This document shows positions 9,584-17,794 of a stretch of 64,000 bases of DNA, piece after piece. Within the stretch, counting starts at the first letter, position 1. The number at the start of each line of letters is the position of its first letter. The DNA comes from Undibacterium cyanobacteriorum (lineage in GTDB: Bacteria > Pseudomonadota > Gammaproteobacteria > Burkholderiales > Burkholderiaceae_D). The position numbers and the translations under genes were made by a program. The stretch lies in the NCBI RefSeq assembly GCF_031326225.1, contig NZ_CP133720.1:2294001-2358000 (forward strand), given 5' to 3'. The notes beneath the pieces are model-generated. The model was not told the DNA's origin, did not search any database, and saw only the letters and a program-made list of their open reading frames with translations.

Positions 9584-9714
9584 GATCGAATCACGATGAA
9601 AGTCGGAATTGCCTTAGTTTACATGGCAAATTCGTCGCTGTCTGCTAAATACGCTGACGCAAACCGAACTGTGCCTCAATCTAGCAATATAGGACGACCA
9701 TCCAAATGCAAACT

Positions 9715-10245
9715 CTATTGCTCGCCACGGAGCTTAGCGTCAGCTGCTTTTTGACGTCGCTCGGCAAAAAAATCTTTGAGTACTTGCACGCACTCATCGG
9801 CCAACACCCCAGACACCACACTTGCATGATGATTGAGCTTTTCTTCCTGAAAGAGATTCAGTACCGAGCCGCAGGCGCCGGTCTTATGATCGTGCGCACC
9901 AAAAATAATGCGACTAAGCCGTGCATGCATCATGGCTCCGGAGCACATGACACAGGGTTCAAGAGTGACGTAGAGTTCACAGCCGGGTAAGCGATAATTG
10001 TTAAGCGCCTCCCCAGCAGCACGCATGGCCATGATTTCTGCATGGGCGCTGGGATCGTGCCCAAGAATAGGACGGTTGAAGCCGCGTGCAATGATTTGAT
10101 GATCTTTGACAATCACAGCACCAACCGGAACTTCACCTGCTTCCCAAGCTAATTTGGCCTGTGCAATCGCTTCTTGCATGAAGAAGGCATCGCGTTGTTC
10201 TTGACTCATCAAGGCGACGTCGGGCGCGGGTAACTGAGGCGACAT
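9715..10245 (-). CDS. tadA: tRNA adenosine(34) deaminase TadA
   Basis: Zinc deaminase of 176 residues that converts A34 to inosine in the anticodon of tRNA-Arg(ACG). The motif HAE (His68, Glu70 as proton shuttle) and PCVMC (Cys98, Cys101) supply the zinc site and catalytic glutamate. ARLSRIIFGAHDHKTGACGS fits TadA rather than cytidine deaminase. An alternative start at Met13 would give a more typical N-terminus (MSQEQRDAFFMQEAI). No strong ribosome site decides between them. It follows queD by 18 bases on the same strand, putting two tRNA-modification functions together. Confidence 0.93.
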   Translation of the reverse strand: MSPQLPAPDVALMSQEQRDAFFMQEAIAQAKLAWEAGEVPVGAVIVKDHQIIARGFNRPILGHDPSAHAEIMAMRAAGEALNNYRLPGCELYVTLEPCVMCSGAMMHARLSRIIFGAHDHKTGACGSVLNLFQEEKLNHHASVVSGVLADECVQVLKDFFAERRQKAADAKLRGEQ

Positions 10246-10263
10246 GAGGGATTAGCTGCTAAC

Positions 10264-10707
10264 TTAGCCGTCGATCTCAGCCCAGCAATTGGGAGTTTCG
10301 TAAAGCGTGATTTTGGTCAAAGATAAATGGCGACCATAACGATCGTGATACACGTCTTTCAGCATATCGAACGCAATTTTGGCTAGATTTTCTACGGTCG
10401 GGACGCGATCAATCACCACCGTCTTGTGACCTGGCATGCTTTCCAAAAACTGGCGAACAGCGGTGTCTTTCTCATAGACGATGAAGGCATGGTCCCACAA
10501 ATCAACCAAATGCTTATTCGCCAGTGCCTTGATGTCACCAAAGTCCATGATCATGCCGTTGTCTGATTCGCCGTCTTTGTCCACCACATCACCAGTGAGC
10601 GTGATCAACAAGGTATAGCGATGCCCGTGCAGATTACGGCATTGGCTATTATGATCGGGAATTCGATGACCTGTATCGAACTCAACTTTTCTGGTGATAG
10701 TTAACAT
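10264..10707 (-). CDS. queD: 6-carboxytetrahydropterin synthase QueD
   Basis: QueD/PTPS-family enzyme of 147 residues that turns dihydroneopterin triphosphate into 6-carboxytetrahydropterin in queuosine synthesis. The zinc histidines are in DTGHRIPDH and CRNLHGHRY. The catalytic cysteine precedes RNLHGH, and the C-terminal ETPNCWAEI carries the conserved glutamate. The start is ATG 10707 with TAGGCG a few bases upstream; a TTG ten codons further upstream is unlikely. It is followed by tadA after 18 bases and preceded by queE, giving the order queE-queD-tadA. Confidence 0.93.
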   Translation of the reverse strand: MLTITRKVEFDTGHRIPDHNSQCRNLHGHRYTLLITLTGDVVDKDGESDNGMIMDFGDIKALANKHLVDLWDHAFIVYEKDTAVRQFLESMPGHKTVVIDRVPTVENLAKIAFDMLKDVYHDRYGRHLSLTKITLYETPNCWAEIDG

Positions 10708-10781
10708 GAAACGCCTATACGTCAAAAACAAAGACAAAAAACAAATGCAAAAATAAAATGAAGAAATCTGCGATAAATCTA

Positions 10782-11417
10782 TTATGGAATTTGCAGCAAT
10801 TTATGGGTCTGTAGACTCAATTTCCATTTCGGATGAGCCTTGCAATACTCAATGGCTTTTTGCAGATTACCCTGCAACAAAGGACCATCCATCGCCTGCA
10901 AATAGTGATGCGTAAATTCCAAACTTTCATAGGCCTTTAAATCTTGCCCAAGCTGTGGAATTACAACTTTCAATTCGTCGCCCTTCTTCACAACGAGTTG
11001 TGAACCCATTTTAGGGCTGACGCAGATCCAATCCACGCCAGAAGGAACCTCTATCGTACCATTAGTTTCAATAGCAATCTCGAAACCTGCATCATGCATC
11101 GCATCGATCAACGGTTCATCGAGTTGCAACAATGGTTCGCCGCCAGTGAATACCACAAATTTACTGCCTTCATAAGCCTCAGGCCACAAAGCATTAATGC
11201 GTGCCGCGACGGCTTGTGGCGTCTTGAACTTACCGCCGTTTTCGCCGTCCGTCCCCACAAAATCCGTATCGCAAAATTGGCAAACGGCAGAGCTACGATC
11301 TTCTTCACGACCCGTCCATAAATTGCAGCCTGCAAAGCGACAAAACACTGCTGGTCGACCAGCGTGAGTTCCCTCACCTTGCAAGGTATAAAAGATCTCT
11401 TTAATGCTGTAGCTCAA
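10782..11417 (-). CDS. queE: 7-carboxy-7-deazaguanine synthase QueE (radical SAM)
   Basis: Radical SAM enzyme of 211 residues that contracts the ring of 6-carboxytetrahydropterin to 7-carboxy-7-deazaguanine, the step after QueD. The cluster cysteines are Cys31, Cys46 and Cys49, a CX14CX2C arrangement instead of the usual CX3CX2C. This matches the expanded motif known from Burkholderia multivorans QueE. Substrate and SAM contacts appear in FYTLQGEG, FTGGEPLLQ and AIETNGT. The chosen start is a TTG at 11417 with TAGGAATACCAAC in front. The longer reading from 11474 has no ribosome site. It leads into queD after a 74-base gap. Confidence 0.93.
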   Translation of the reverse strand: MSYSIKEIFYTLQGEGTHAGRPAVFCRFAGCNLWTGREEDRSSAVCQFCDTDFVGTDGENGGKFKTPQAVAARINALWPEAYEGSKFVVFTGGEPLLQLDEPLIDAMHDAGFEIAIETNGTIEVPSGVDWICVSPKMGSQLVVKKGDELKVVIPQLGQDLKAYESLEFTHHYLQAMDGPLLQGNLQKAIEYCKAHPKWKLSLQTHKLLQIP

Positions 11418-11474
11418 GTTGGTATTCCTATCAGAGAAATTGCGTACCGAAAAAAACGTTCCAAGAAAATGCAA

Positions 11475-11535
11475 AGCTAGGCGCGAGGCCTAGCTATGTA
11501 CCGGAATCAGGGAGCTTTAGAACAAGCTAAAGCTC
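11475..11535 (-). other. Two tandem perfect hairpins between guaA and queE
   Basis: The gap between the guaA stop and queE holds two separate perfect stems. AGCTAGGC pairs with GCCTAGCT across a 5-base loop (11475-11495). GAGCTTTAG pairs with CTAAAGCTC across a 6-base loop (11512-11535). Neither is followed by a clear run of T on the minus strand, so they are not classic intrinsic terminators. They could be processing or stability elements at the 3' end of the gua transcript or in the queE leader. Confidence 0.6.
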
Positions 11536-11565
11536 GAGTCGATATAGTTTAAGTTTGCAAGAAAC

Positions 11566-13158
11566 TTATTCCCATTCAATTGTTGCTGGTGGTTTGCCGG
11601 AAATATCGTACACAACACGGTTAATGCCGCGCACTTCGTTGATGATACGATTTGACACACGACCTAGCAACTCGTGCGGCAAATGTGCCCAATGTGCAGT
11701 CATAAAATCTTGTGTTTGTACCGCACGCAAAGCGACGACATATTCGTAAGTACGGCCATCACCCATAACGCCGACCGATTTGACTGGCAAAAATACGGCA
11801 AAGGCTTGGCTGGTGGCGTCATACCAAGTTTGTGGCTTTTCAGCCTGTGGGTCAACGTAGGTATTGCGCAACTCTTCGATGAAAATCGCATCAGCACGAC
11901 GTAGCAAATCAGCAAATTCTTTCTTTACTTCACCGAGGATCCGCACACCCAAACCAGGACCTGGGAATGGATGACGATACACCATGCTGTGTGGCAAACC
12001 TAAAGCTACACCCAGTTTGCGCACCTCATCTTTGAAAAGTTCACGCAATGGTTCTAAGAGTTTCAAATTCAAAGTGTCTGGCAAGCCGCCAACATTGTGA
12101 TGGCTCTTGATGGTATGTGATCCTTTTTTGCCTTTGCCCGCACTCTCAATCACGTCAGGATAGATCGTTCCCTGCGCCAGCCATTTAGCATTTTTGAGTT
12201 TGCCCGATTCCGCTTGGAATACTTCGACAAACTCACGTCCAATGATTTTACGTTTTGCCTCTGGGTCAGTCACACCGGCCAAGTGACCCATGAATTGATC
12301 AGTGGCATCGACGTGGATGACCTTGACGCCGAGATTATTGGCGAACATCTCCATTACCATCTTGCCTTCATCTAAGCGCAAGAGACCGTGATCGACAAAC
12401 ACACAAGTCAATTGATCACCAATCGCGCGATGAATCAAAGCGGCAGCAACACTACTATCAACACCGCCGGACAAGCCTAAAATAACCTCATCGTTACCGA
12501 CCTGCGCACGAATCGAAGCAACAGCTTCAGCGATGTAGTCAGGCATATTCCAGTCAGACTTACAGCCACAAATTTCGTGCACGAAACGACCGATGATCGC
12601 CTCACCTTGCACAGTATGTGTGACTTCTGGATGGAATTGAACCGCATAAAAACGACGCTCTTCGTCCGCCATTGCTGCGATGGGGCAATTATCGGTTGAG
12701 GCCATCAATTTGAAACCCGGTGGCATTTCGTTAACCTTGTCGCCATGACTCATCCACACTTTCAACATGCCATGACCTTCAGGCGTGACGAAGTCGACGA
12801 TACCATCCAACAACTTCGTATGGCTACGAGCACGTACTTCAGCATAGCCAAATTCGCGTACCTTACCGTTCTCTACTTGACCGCCTAATTGCGCAGCCAT
12901 CGTTTGCATACCGTAGCAAATACCCAAAACCGGAACGCCCGCGTCAAATACAGCTAAAGGCGCACGTGGCGTATCGCCTTCAGTCACGCTACTTGGACCA
13001 CCCGACAAAATAATGCCGGAGGCGCCATAGTTGCGAATAAACTCATCGCTAACATCGTATGGGTACACCTCAGAAAAGACGCCAGAATCACGAACACGAC
13101 GCGCGATCAACTGCGTCACTTGAGAACCGAAATCAAGGATGAGAATTTTAGAATGCAT
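11566..13158 (-). CDS. guaA: GMP synthase (glutamine-hydrolysing)
   Basis: Two-domain enzyme of 530 residues that aminates XMP to GMP with ATP and glutamine. The N-terminal class I amidotransferase has Cys81 in GICYGMQ and the His176/Glu178 pair in FHPEV. The ATP-pyrophosphatase P-loop SGGVDSS is at residues 230-236. The C-terminal dimerisation domain includes HPFPGPGLGVR and ends with PPATIEWE, as expected. It lies 20 bases after the GAF/GGDEF-like gene, which itself follows guaB by 54 bases. The three are likely one transcriptional unit for GMP synthesis. Confidence 0.97.
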   Translation of the reverse strand: MHSKILILDFGSQVTQLIARRVRDSGVFSEVYPYDVSDEFIRNYGASGIILSGGPSSVTEGDTPRAPLAVFDAGVPVLGICYGMQTMAAQLGGQVENGKVREFGYAEVRARSHTKLLDGIVDFVTPEGHGMLKVWMSHGDKVNEMPPGFKLMASTDNCPIAAMADEERRFYAVQFHPEVTHTVQGEAIIGRFVHEICGCKSDWNMPDYIAEAVASIRAQVGNDEVILGLSGGVDSSVAAALIHRAIGDQLTCVFVDHGLLRLDEGKMVMEMFANNLGVKVIHVDATDQFMGHLAGVTDPEAKRKIIGREFVEVFQAESGKLKNAKWLAQGTIYPDVIESAGKGKKGSHTIKSHHNVGGLPDTLNLKLLEPLRELFKDEVRKLGVALGLPHSMVYRHPFPGPGLGVRILGEVKKEFADLLRRADAIFIEELRNTYVDPQAEKPQTWYDATSQAFAVFLPVKSVGVMGDGRTYEYVVALRAVQTQDFMTAHWAHLPHELLGRVSNRIINEVRGINRVVYDISGKPPATIEWE

Positions 13159-13178
13159 GGTTAGATAAGAAGGTTTTT

Positions 13179-14228
13179 TTAATCACTTTCAAGCACCGAG
13201 TCTTCTGGGGTTGCTTGCACTATATATTTTCCGGACCGCCTTGCTGTTCTCAATGCGAGTTCAGCGTGCGTAATGAAGCTAGATGGATCCAAGGTAGGAA
13301 ACAGGCTGCTTGAAGCGATGCCGATCGACACTTGCACATCAACAGCATGCTCACCTAATTTTTCCTGATGGGTGATGACTGAGAGACGAATACGCTCTGC
13401 AACCGCTGCCGCCACAAGATTTGAAGCGCCTGGCAAGACCACCATAAAGGCATCTGTTTCGAATCTGCCGAGCGCATCAAATGGCCGAATACAGGAGCGC
13501 ATACGACTCGCCACCCGCAACAATAGCGCATCACTTGTTGCGCTACCGAATTGTTCTTTCAAATTCGCGTACTGCTCCACCCCAATGAAAAGCAGGGACA
13601 ATGGTTTCTCAGCCTTCGAACAACGCTCCATTTCCAAGCCCAAGGAACGCACAATCGCGCCACGGTTCCACATACCCAGAACCGGATCCATCAAGGCATC
13701 GCGTTTTAAATTTCTGATCTGGCGACGCAACTCCGTCTGCTCATTGCGTAGGAACGCCAAATCTATTTCGCGCTCGACTAATGACGCCAGATCTGCCAAC
13801 AGTAGTCGCGACTCGTCATCCAAGTCCCTGACTACATAATCAATCAAAAAAATCGATCCAACGACCTGATCCTCTGCATCGCAAATAGGATAACGAGCAC
13901 AAAATCGGATATGAGGATCGTTTGCAACATATGGATGCTGAGCAAAGTCTGGATTTTTTGATAAATCCTCAATGACGCTTAATTCGGTAGCGAATCCCAT
14001 GCTGTCGCACAGACTTGCTTCCTGCATCACCATGGCCAATTCGCTGCGATTAAAGCGCGCAGCAAGTTGACCAAAACTCACCAAACAATTTGCGACTGAA
14101 AATAGTCGAACACCTAATCGTTCGAAGCGAGCTATCTTTGCCTCATAGCTCTCTCCGCCTGCTATTACAGTACTCGTATTTTCGAGGATGTTGTCAATAC
14201 GACTGGTTCGTTCCAGCGGTGTCACCAT
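13179..14228 (-). CDS. GAF domain plus degenerate GGDEF domain protein with intact I-site
   Basis: Protein of 349 residues. A GAF-like sensor spans about residues 30-158, with a linker helix before a GGDEF-fold domain (about 178-340) that retains DPVLGMWNR and VSIGIA. The signature motif reads ETDAF at 257-261 instead of GGDEF. The first metal aspartate is Gly216 and the second is Glu218 (IGVEQY), so cyclase activity is unlikely. The inhibitory-site motif R248-x-x-D251 lies exactly five residues before the signature, as in c-di-GMP-binding cyclases, so it may bind c-di-GMP as a receptor. It lies between guaB and guaA, 54 and 20 bases from them, which suggests co-expression with GMP synthesis. 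The ligand and output are inference. Confidence 0.85.
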   Translation of the reverse strand: MVTPLERTSRIDNILENTSTVIAGGESYEAKIARFERLGVRLFSVANCLVSFGQLAARFNRSELAMVMQEASLCDSMGFATELSVIEDLSKNPDFAQHPYVANDPHIRFCARYPICDAEDQVVGSIFLIDYVVRDLDDESRLLLADLASLVEREIDLAFLRNEQTELRRQIRNLKRDALMDPVLGMWNRGAIVRSLGLEMERCSKAEKPLSLLFIGVEQYANLKEQFGSATSDALLLRVASRMRSCIRPFDALGRFETDAFMVVLPGASNLVAAAVAERIRLSVITHQEKLGEHAVDVQVSIGIASSSLFPTLDPSSFITHAELALRTARRSGKYIVQATPEDSVLESD

Positions 14229-14282
14229 TGCTTTGCTCCGTATTCAAGACACTTCGCTACACATTCAACACGTAAGAACTAC

Positions 14283-15743
14283 TTAATCAGCACGGTAATT
14301 TGGTGCTTCCTTAGTAATTTGCACATCATGTACATGAGATTCACGCATGCCGGCCGAGGTGATTTCTACAAATTCGGCTTTTTCGTGCAAATCTTTAATG
14401 CTTGCGCATCCACAGTAACCCATGGACGAACGAACACCACCGACCATCTGGTACAAAATCGCCAATACACTACCCTTATAAGGAACGCGACCTTCAATAC
14501 CTTCAGGTACCAGCTTATCCGCGTTATTGGCGGAGTCTTGGAAATAGCGATCAGCAGATCCATCGGCCATCGCACCCAAACTGCCCATGCCACGATAAGA
14601 CTTATAACTACGGCCTTGAAACAGAATCACTTCACCAGGAGCTTCTTCTGTTCCTGCAAACATACTTCCCATCATCACCGTCGATGCACCTGCCGCCAAG
14701 GCTTTCGCGACATCGCCAGAGAATCGAATGCCGCCGTCAGCGATACATGGAACACCCGTTCCGCGCAAAGCTTCTGCCACATTTGCAATCGCTGTAATCT
14801 GCGGTACACCAACACCAGCAACGATACGTGTTGTGCAAATAGAGCCCGGACCAATACCGACTTTCACAGCGTCTGCGCCATGCTCAACCAAGGCCAACGC
14901 AGCTGCGGCGGTAGCAATATTACCGCCGATAACTTCAATGTGGGGATAATGTGTCTTAACCCATTTCACGCGACTCAGAACACCTTGCGAATGACCGTGG
15001 GCTGTATCAACCACGATCACATCAACACCAGCTTTCGCCAGCAAGTCGATACGTTCATCATTATCTGGGCCAACGCCAACTGCCGCGCCGACGCGCAATT
15101 TACCTTGATCATCTTTCGATGCATTCGGATGTTCAGTGGCTTTCTGAATGTCTTTAACAGTGATTAAGCCGCGCAGCTCAAAAGCATCATTGACGACCAA
15201 TACGCGTTCCAAGCGATGCTTATTCATCAAGCGCTTCGCCTCAGCCAAATCAGCGCCTTCTTTGACGAATACAAGCTTCTCACGTGGCGTCATCTTTGCA
15301 CGCACTTCCGCGTCCAGCTCTTGTTCAAAACGCAGATCACGATTCGTGATGATACCCACCACTGTTTTGCCTTCTACTACAGGGAAACCACTAATGCCAT
15401 GCTGTTGAGACAGCGCGATTACTTCACGCACCGTGGTTGATGGAGGGATCGTAATCGGATCACGCACCACACCAGACTCAAAACGCTTGACCATTGCCAC
15501 TTCACGCGCTTGTTCTTTCGGCGTTAAATTTTTATGAATAATCCCAATGCCACCCTCTTGTGCCATCGCGATCGCCAAGCGACCTTCAGTCACGGTATCC
15601 ATTGCAGCAGAAACCAAAGGGATATTGAGTTTGATATTGCGAGTCAAATTCGTCGCAAGAGAAGTATCTTTCGGGAGGATATTGGAGAATGCTGGAACCA
15701 GCAACACATCGTCGAAAGTCAGTGCTTTTTGAAGAAGACGCAT
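14283..15743 (-). CDS. guaB: Inosine-5'-monophosphate dehydrogenase
   Basis: Enzyme of 486 residues that oxidises IMP to XMP with NAD, the committed step to GMP. The catalytic Cys303 is in GIGPGSICTTR, the flexible flap includes YKSYRGMGSLGAM, and AADGG-type phosphate contacts are seen as CIADGGIRFSGD. Two CBS domains sit between about residues 93 and 205, inserted in the TIM barrel as in full-length IMPDH. A TATAAT-type -10 is placed just upstream. The downstream partners are the degenerate GGDEF protein and guaA on the same strand. Confidence 0.97.
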   Translation of the reverse strand: MRLLQKALTFDDVLLVPAFSNILPKDTSLATNLTRNIKLNIPLVSAAMDTVTEGRLAIAMAQEGGIGIIHKNLTPKEQAREVAMVKRFESGVVRDPITIPPSTTVREVIALSQQHGISGFPVVEGKTVVGIITNRDLRFEQELDAEVRAKMTPREKLVFVKEGADLAEAKRLMNKHRLERVLVVNDAFELRGLITVKDIQKATEHPNASKDDQGKLRVGAAVGVGPDNDERIDLLAKAGVDVIVVDTAHGHSQGVLSRVKWVKTHYPHIEVIGGNIATAAAALALVEHGADAVKVGIGPGSICTTRIVAGVGVPQITAIANVAEALRGTGVPCIADGGIRFSGDVAKALAAGASTVMMGSMFAGTEEAPGEVILFQGRSYKSYRGMGSLGAMADGSADRYFQDSANNADKLVPEGIEGRVPYKGSVLAILYQMVGGVRSSMGYCGCASIKDLHEKAEFVEITSAGMRESHVHDVQITKEAPNYRAD

Positions 15744-15769
15744 AGTATTTCCTATAGGCGCAAAAGCAA

Positions 15770-15775
15770 ATTATA
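15770..15775 (-). promoter_or_regulatory. Putative -10 element of the guaB promoter
   Basis: On the minus strand the sequence CTGTATAATTTG gives a perfect TATAAT 27 bases upstream of the guaB ATG, implying a short leader. No good -35 was found at 16-18 bases, so an activator or weak -35 is possible. Confidence 0.45.
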
Positions 15776-15783
15776 CAGAAAAC

Positions 15784-15812
15784 TTGCCGATCCGTCTCGT
15801 TCCGTGTAAAAC
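15784..15812 (+). promoter_or_regulatory. Putative sigma-70 promoter for the DUF4124 gene
   Basis: TTGCCG (15784-15789) and TAAAAC (15807-15812) are separated by 17 bases and lie 53 bases before the start at 15865. Each hexamer matches consensus at four of six positions, so this is a weak assignment. Confidence 0.35.
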
Positions 15813-15864
15813 TCTAGAGAGAAAGCACTGTTTTAGGCCATCTCTTTCGTTTTTTGGTGAAATT

Positions 15865-16386
15865 ATGCAAACAAAATCTTCAATCGCCCTCGTAGCGCTC
15901 GTTACCTCCCTGAGCCTTGTCGCGAGCAGCAACGCTTTCGCACAATATGTGTGGGTGAATGATAAAGGAATCAAACAATTTTCGGATGTACCGCCCCCAA
16001 AAGGAACGCCCAAAGACCGAATCTTGAAGGCACCAGGTGTCCGCAATCAGGTTGCCGAGGACAAAAATGCAAACGTCAGCAACGCCGATGCGGGCAAGAA
16101 TGAAATAGAAAAATTACAAAAGCCAGAAACGCTCGCCTCGAAAAATGAAGACTACAACAAGCGAAAAATCGCACGAGAAGAGTCAGAAAAGAAGGCTGCT
16201 CAAGAACAACAAGCTAACCAGGAAAAACAAAAGAACTGTGGCCGAGCGAAAGCCTATCAACAATCAATTGAGAGCGGGATGCCAATCCTGACGCGTAATC
16301 AAAGCGGAGAGCGCGTCATTCTTGACGAAACGCAGCGTAGCCAAGAGCTCGCCGAAGCGAAGAAAATTCTGACAGATTGCAAATAA
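15865..16386 (+). CDS. Exported DUF4124 domain protein
   Basis: Protein of 173 residues with an N-terminal signal peptide (a hydrophobic stretch through VASSNAFAQ, cleavage likely after AFA). A DUF4124 module follows: YVWVNDKGIKQFSDVPPPKG. The rest is a charged helical tail rich in Lys, Glu and Gln with two late cysteines. DUF4124 proteins are common in beta- and gammaproteobacterial envelopes; their role is not established. The start at 15865 is chosen because GGTGA precedes it and it places the signal peptide at the N-terminus. It is divergent from guaB. Confidence 0.85.
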   Translation: MQTKSSIALVALVTSLSLVASSNAFAQYVWVNDKGIKQFSDVPPPKGTPKDRILKAPGVRNQVAEDKNANVSNADAGKNEIEKLQKPETLASKNEDYNKRKIAREESEKKAAQEQQANQEKQKNCGRAKAYQQSIESGMPILTRNQSGERVILDETQRSQELAEAKKILTDCK

Positions 16387-16403
16387 AACGCGAGGCAAGA
16401 TTT

Positions 16404-16697
16404 TTACATCTTGCCGCCCTTGTGTTCCCGTTTCGCGCGTCGCCGCCGCGCGTCCATTGGCGTGGCAATGAGTGGAGCACAGATCTCGACGCGATCACCT
16501 TCTGACAGATAATCTTGCGGCAATTTCTTTTTTCCAAAGACTGAAACTCCATAACCGCGCTGTTGCAGACTCGCCCACGTTGGAATTCCAAGTTCAGGTA
16601 AGCGCTGCAAGGCATTTTCAAGTATCGACTTATCTTCTAATTGCAAGGCGAGGAGTTGAGTTTTTTGATCAACAACGAAGCAAATCTGTATTTCCAC
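16404..16697 (-). CDS. rnfH: RnfH family protein (RatB, UPF0125)
   Basis: Small ubiquitin-like-fold protein of 97 residues, usually paired with RatA. VEIQICFVVDQ begins the beta-grasp fold, and GDRVEICAPLIATPMDARRRRA is the diagnostic RnfH C-terminal motif. The start is taken as GTG at 16697, two bases after the ratA stop, with GGGGAAG as its ribosome site, so translation is probably coupled to ratA. Its biochemical role is unsettled. It was named from Rnf complex clusters and also appears as the partner in RatAB/PasTI-type loci. Confidence 0.88.
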   Translation of the reverse strand: MEIQICFVVDQKTQLLALQLEDKSILENALQRLPELGIPTWASLQQRGYGVSVFGKKKLPQDYLSEGDRVEICAPLIATPMDARRRRAKREHKGGKM

Positions 16698-16699
16698 TC

Positions 16700-17143
16700 T
16701 TACTTCCCCTGTTGACCATAAACAGCATCGGCGCGAGCACAAAATGCGTCGACGAAACTGTTACTAATCTTTGAAAACACTGGGCCAATCAGATGCTCAA
16801 GCAATTTGCTTGAAAATTCGTATTTAAGATTAAATTCAATCTTGCACGCATCTTCACGGAGTGGGATAAATTTCCAAGAACCATGTAAATGGCGAAAAGG
16901 TCCATCGACCAGTTGCATTTCCATACTCGATGGACGGATATTGATATTTTCGGTTGTAAAGCTTTGCTTAATGCCGTGATAATTAATCGCAAGGCTCGCC
17001 TTCAGGCGATTTTCTTGCCGATCGGCGACATTGACCCCTCCGCACCAAGGCAGGAAATGAGGATAGTCCTCCACCCTTTCAACCAATGCAAACATTTGCT
17101 CTGCACTATAGGGCACTAAAACGTTTTTCTGTACAACTGCCAT
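16700..17143 (-). CDS. ratA: RatA family protein (START/COQ10-like)
   Basis: Protein of 147 residues of the polyketide cyclase/START-like COQ10 group. MAVVQKNVLVPYSAEQMFALV and VEDYPHFLPWCGG are the standard N-terminal motifs. In E. coli RatA (PasT) was described as a toxin that blocks 70S assembly, while homologs bind ubiquinone and support respiration; the latter may be the general role. It is followed by rnfH after two bases and is divergent from smpB, an order conserved in many proteobacteria. Confidence 0.92.
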   Translation of the reverse strand: MAVVQKNVLVPYSAEQMFALVERVEDYPHFLPWCGGVNVADRQENRLKASLAINYHGIKQSFTTENINIRPSSMEMQLVDGPFRHLHGSWKFIPLREDACKIEFNLKYEFSSKLLEHLIGPVFSKISNSFVDAFCARADAVYGQQGK

Positions 17144-17157
17144 TCTTCGGCTTCATT

Positions 17158-17166
17158 TGGTATGAT
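17158..17166 (+). promoter_or_regulatory. Putative extended -10 promoter for smpB
   Basis: TGGTATGAT matches an extended -10 (TG-n-TATGAT) about 108 bases upstream of the smpB ATG. No -35 is evident, which is normal for extended -10 promoters. It lies in the gap between ratA and smpB. Confidence 0.4.
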
Positions 17167-17273
17167 CACACCCTTAATTTTACCGCAAGCCCATGTAGAA
17201 CGGTAATGAGAACAGGATTGCACACCAAAGTCGATCCACATACCAAGCTACACTGAGGACAAATAACCAGATT

Positions 17274-17723
17274 ATGAGCATCGCAGACAATAAAAAAGCC
17301 TTCCATGATTACTTCATAGAAGAACAATTCGAAGCAGGCATTGTGCTGCAAGGTTGGGAAGTGAAAGCGATTCGAGCCGGTCGCGTACAACTCAAAGAAG
17401 CCTACGTCATTATTCGGGATGCTGAGATTTATCTCTTCGGCGCGCATATTGGCGCACTCCCAACAGCTTCGACGCACATACACCCCGATTCGGTGCGGAC
17501 ACGCAAACTGCTACTACATGCTGAAGAAATCAAAAAGTTGATTGGCAAAGTTGAACGTGCTGGTTATACCATGGTGCCGCTCAATCTCCATTACTTAAAT
17601 GGCCGAATTAAATGCCAAATTGGCTTAGCGAAGGGTAAAAAGCAGCACGACAAGCGCGAGACCGAAAAAGAGCGCGATTGGCAGCGCGAGCAACAAAAGA
17701 TTATGAAACAGCATCGACGCTAA
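17274..17723 (+). CDS. smpB: SsrA-binding protein SmpB
   Basis: tmRNA-binding protein of 149 residues that brings SsrA to stalled ribosomes for trans-translation. NKKAFHDYFIEEQFEAGIVL and GWEVKAIRAGRVQLKEAYV form the OB-fold core. The basic tail (GKKQHDKRETEKERDWQREQ) is the helix that enters the mRNA channel. The length is as in other betaproteobacteria. The ssrA gene itself is not recognisable downstream in this window. Confidence 0.96.
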   Translation: MSIADNKKAFHDYFIEEQFEAGIVLQGWEVKAIRAGRVQLKEAYVIIRDAEIYLFGAHIGALPTASTHIHPDSVRTRKLLLHAEEIKKLIGKVERAGYTMVPLNLHYLNGRIKCQIGLAKGKKQHDKRETEKERDWQREQQKIMKQHRR

Positions 17724-17794
17724 CAAAAAGTCAACGCAAAATTATCAGTGGATTATTCAACGACAGTACCAGCTTACACTGGACGTCTCAACAA

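Noticed and set aside
11418..11565. A preQ1 riboswitch in the queE leader
   Set aside because: The leader does contain hairpins, but I could not find the compact preQ1-I aptamer pattern or a sequestered ribosome site.
14319..15167. A 282-codon open frame opposite guaB
   Set aside because: It is antisense to IMP dehydrogenase with the Thr/Asn/Cys/His-rich composition of a reverse frame and no ribosome site.
16404..17143. ratA-rnfH as a toxin-antitoxin module
   Set aside because: Although named as such, the conserved position next to smpB and the COQ10-like fold argue for a housekeeping role; I annotate the families without claiming a toxin system.
17724..17794. A tmRNA (ssrA) gene next to smpB
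   Set aside because: The gap to the next gene is only about 70 bases and has no tRNA-like end or tag frame.
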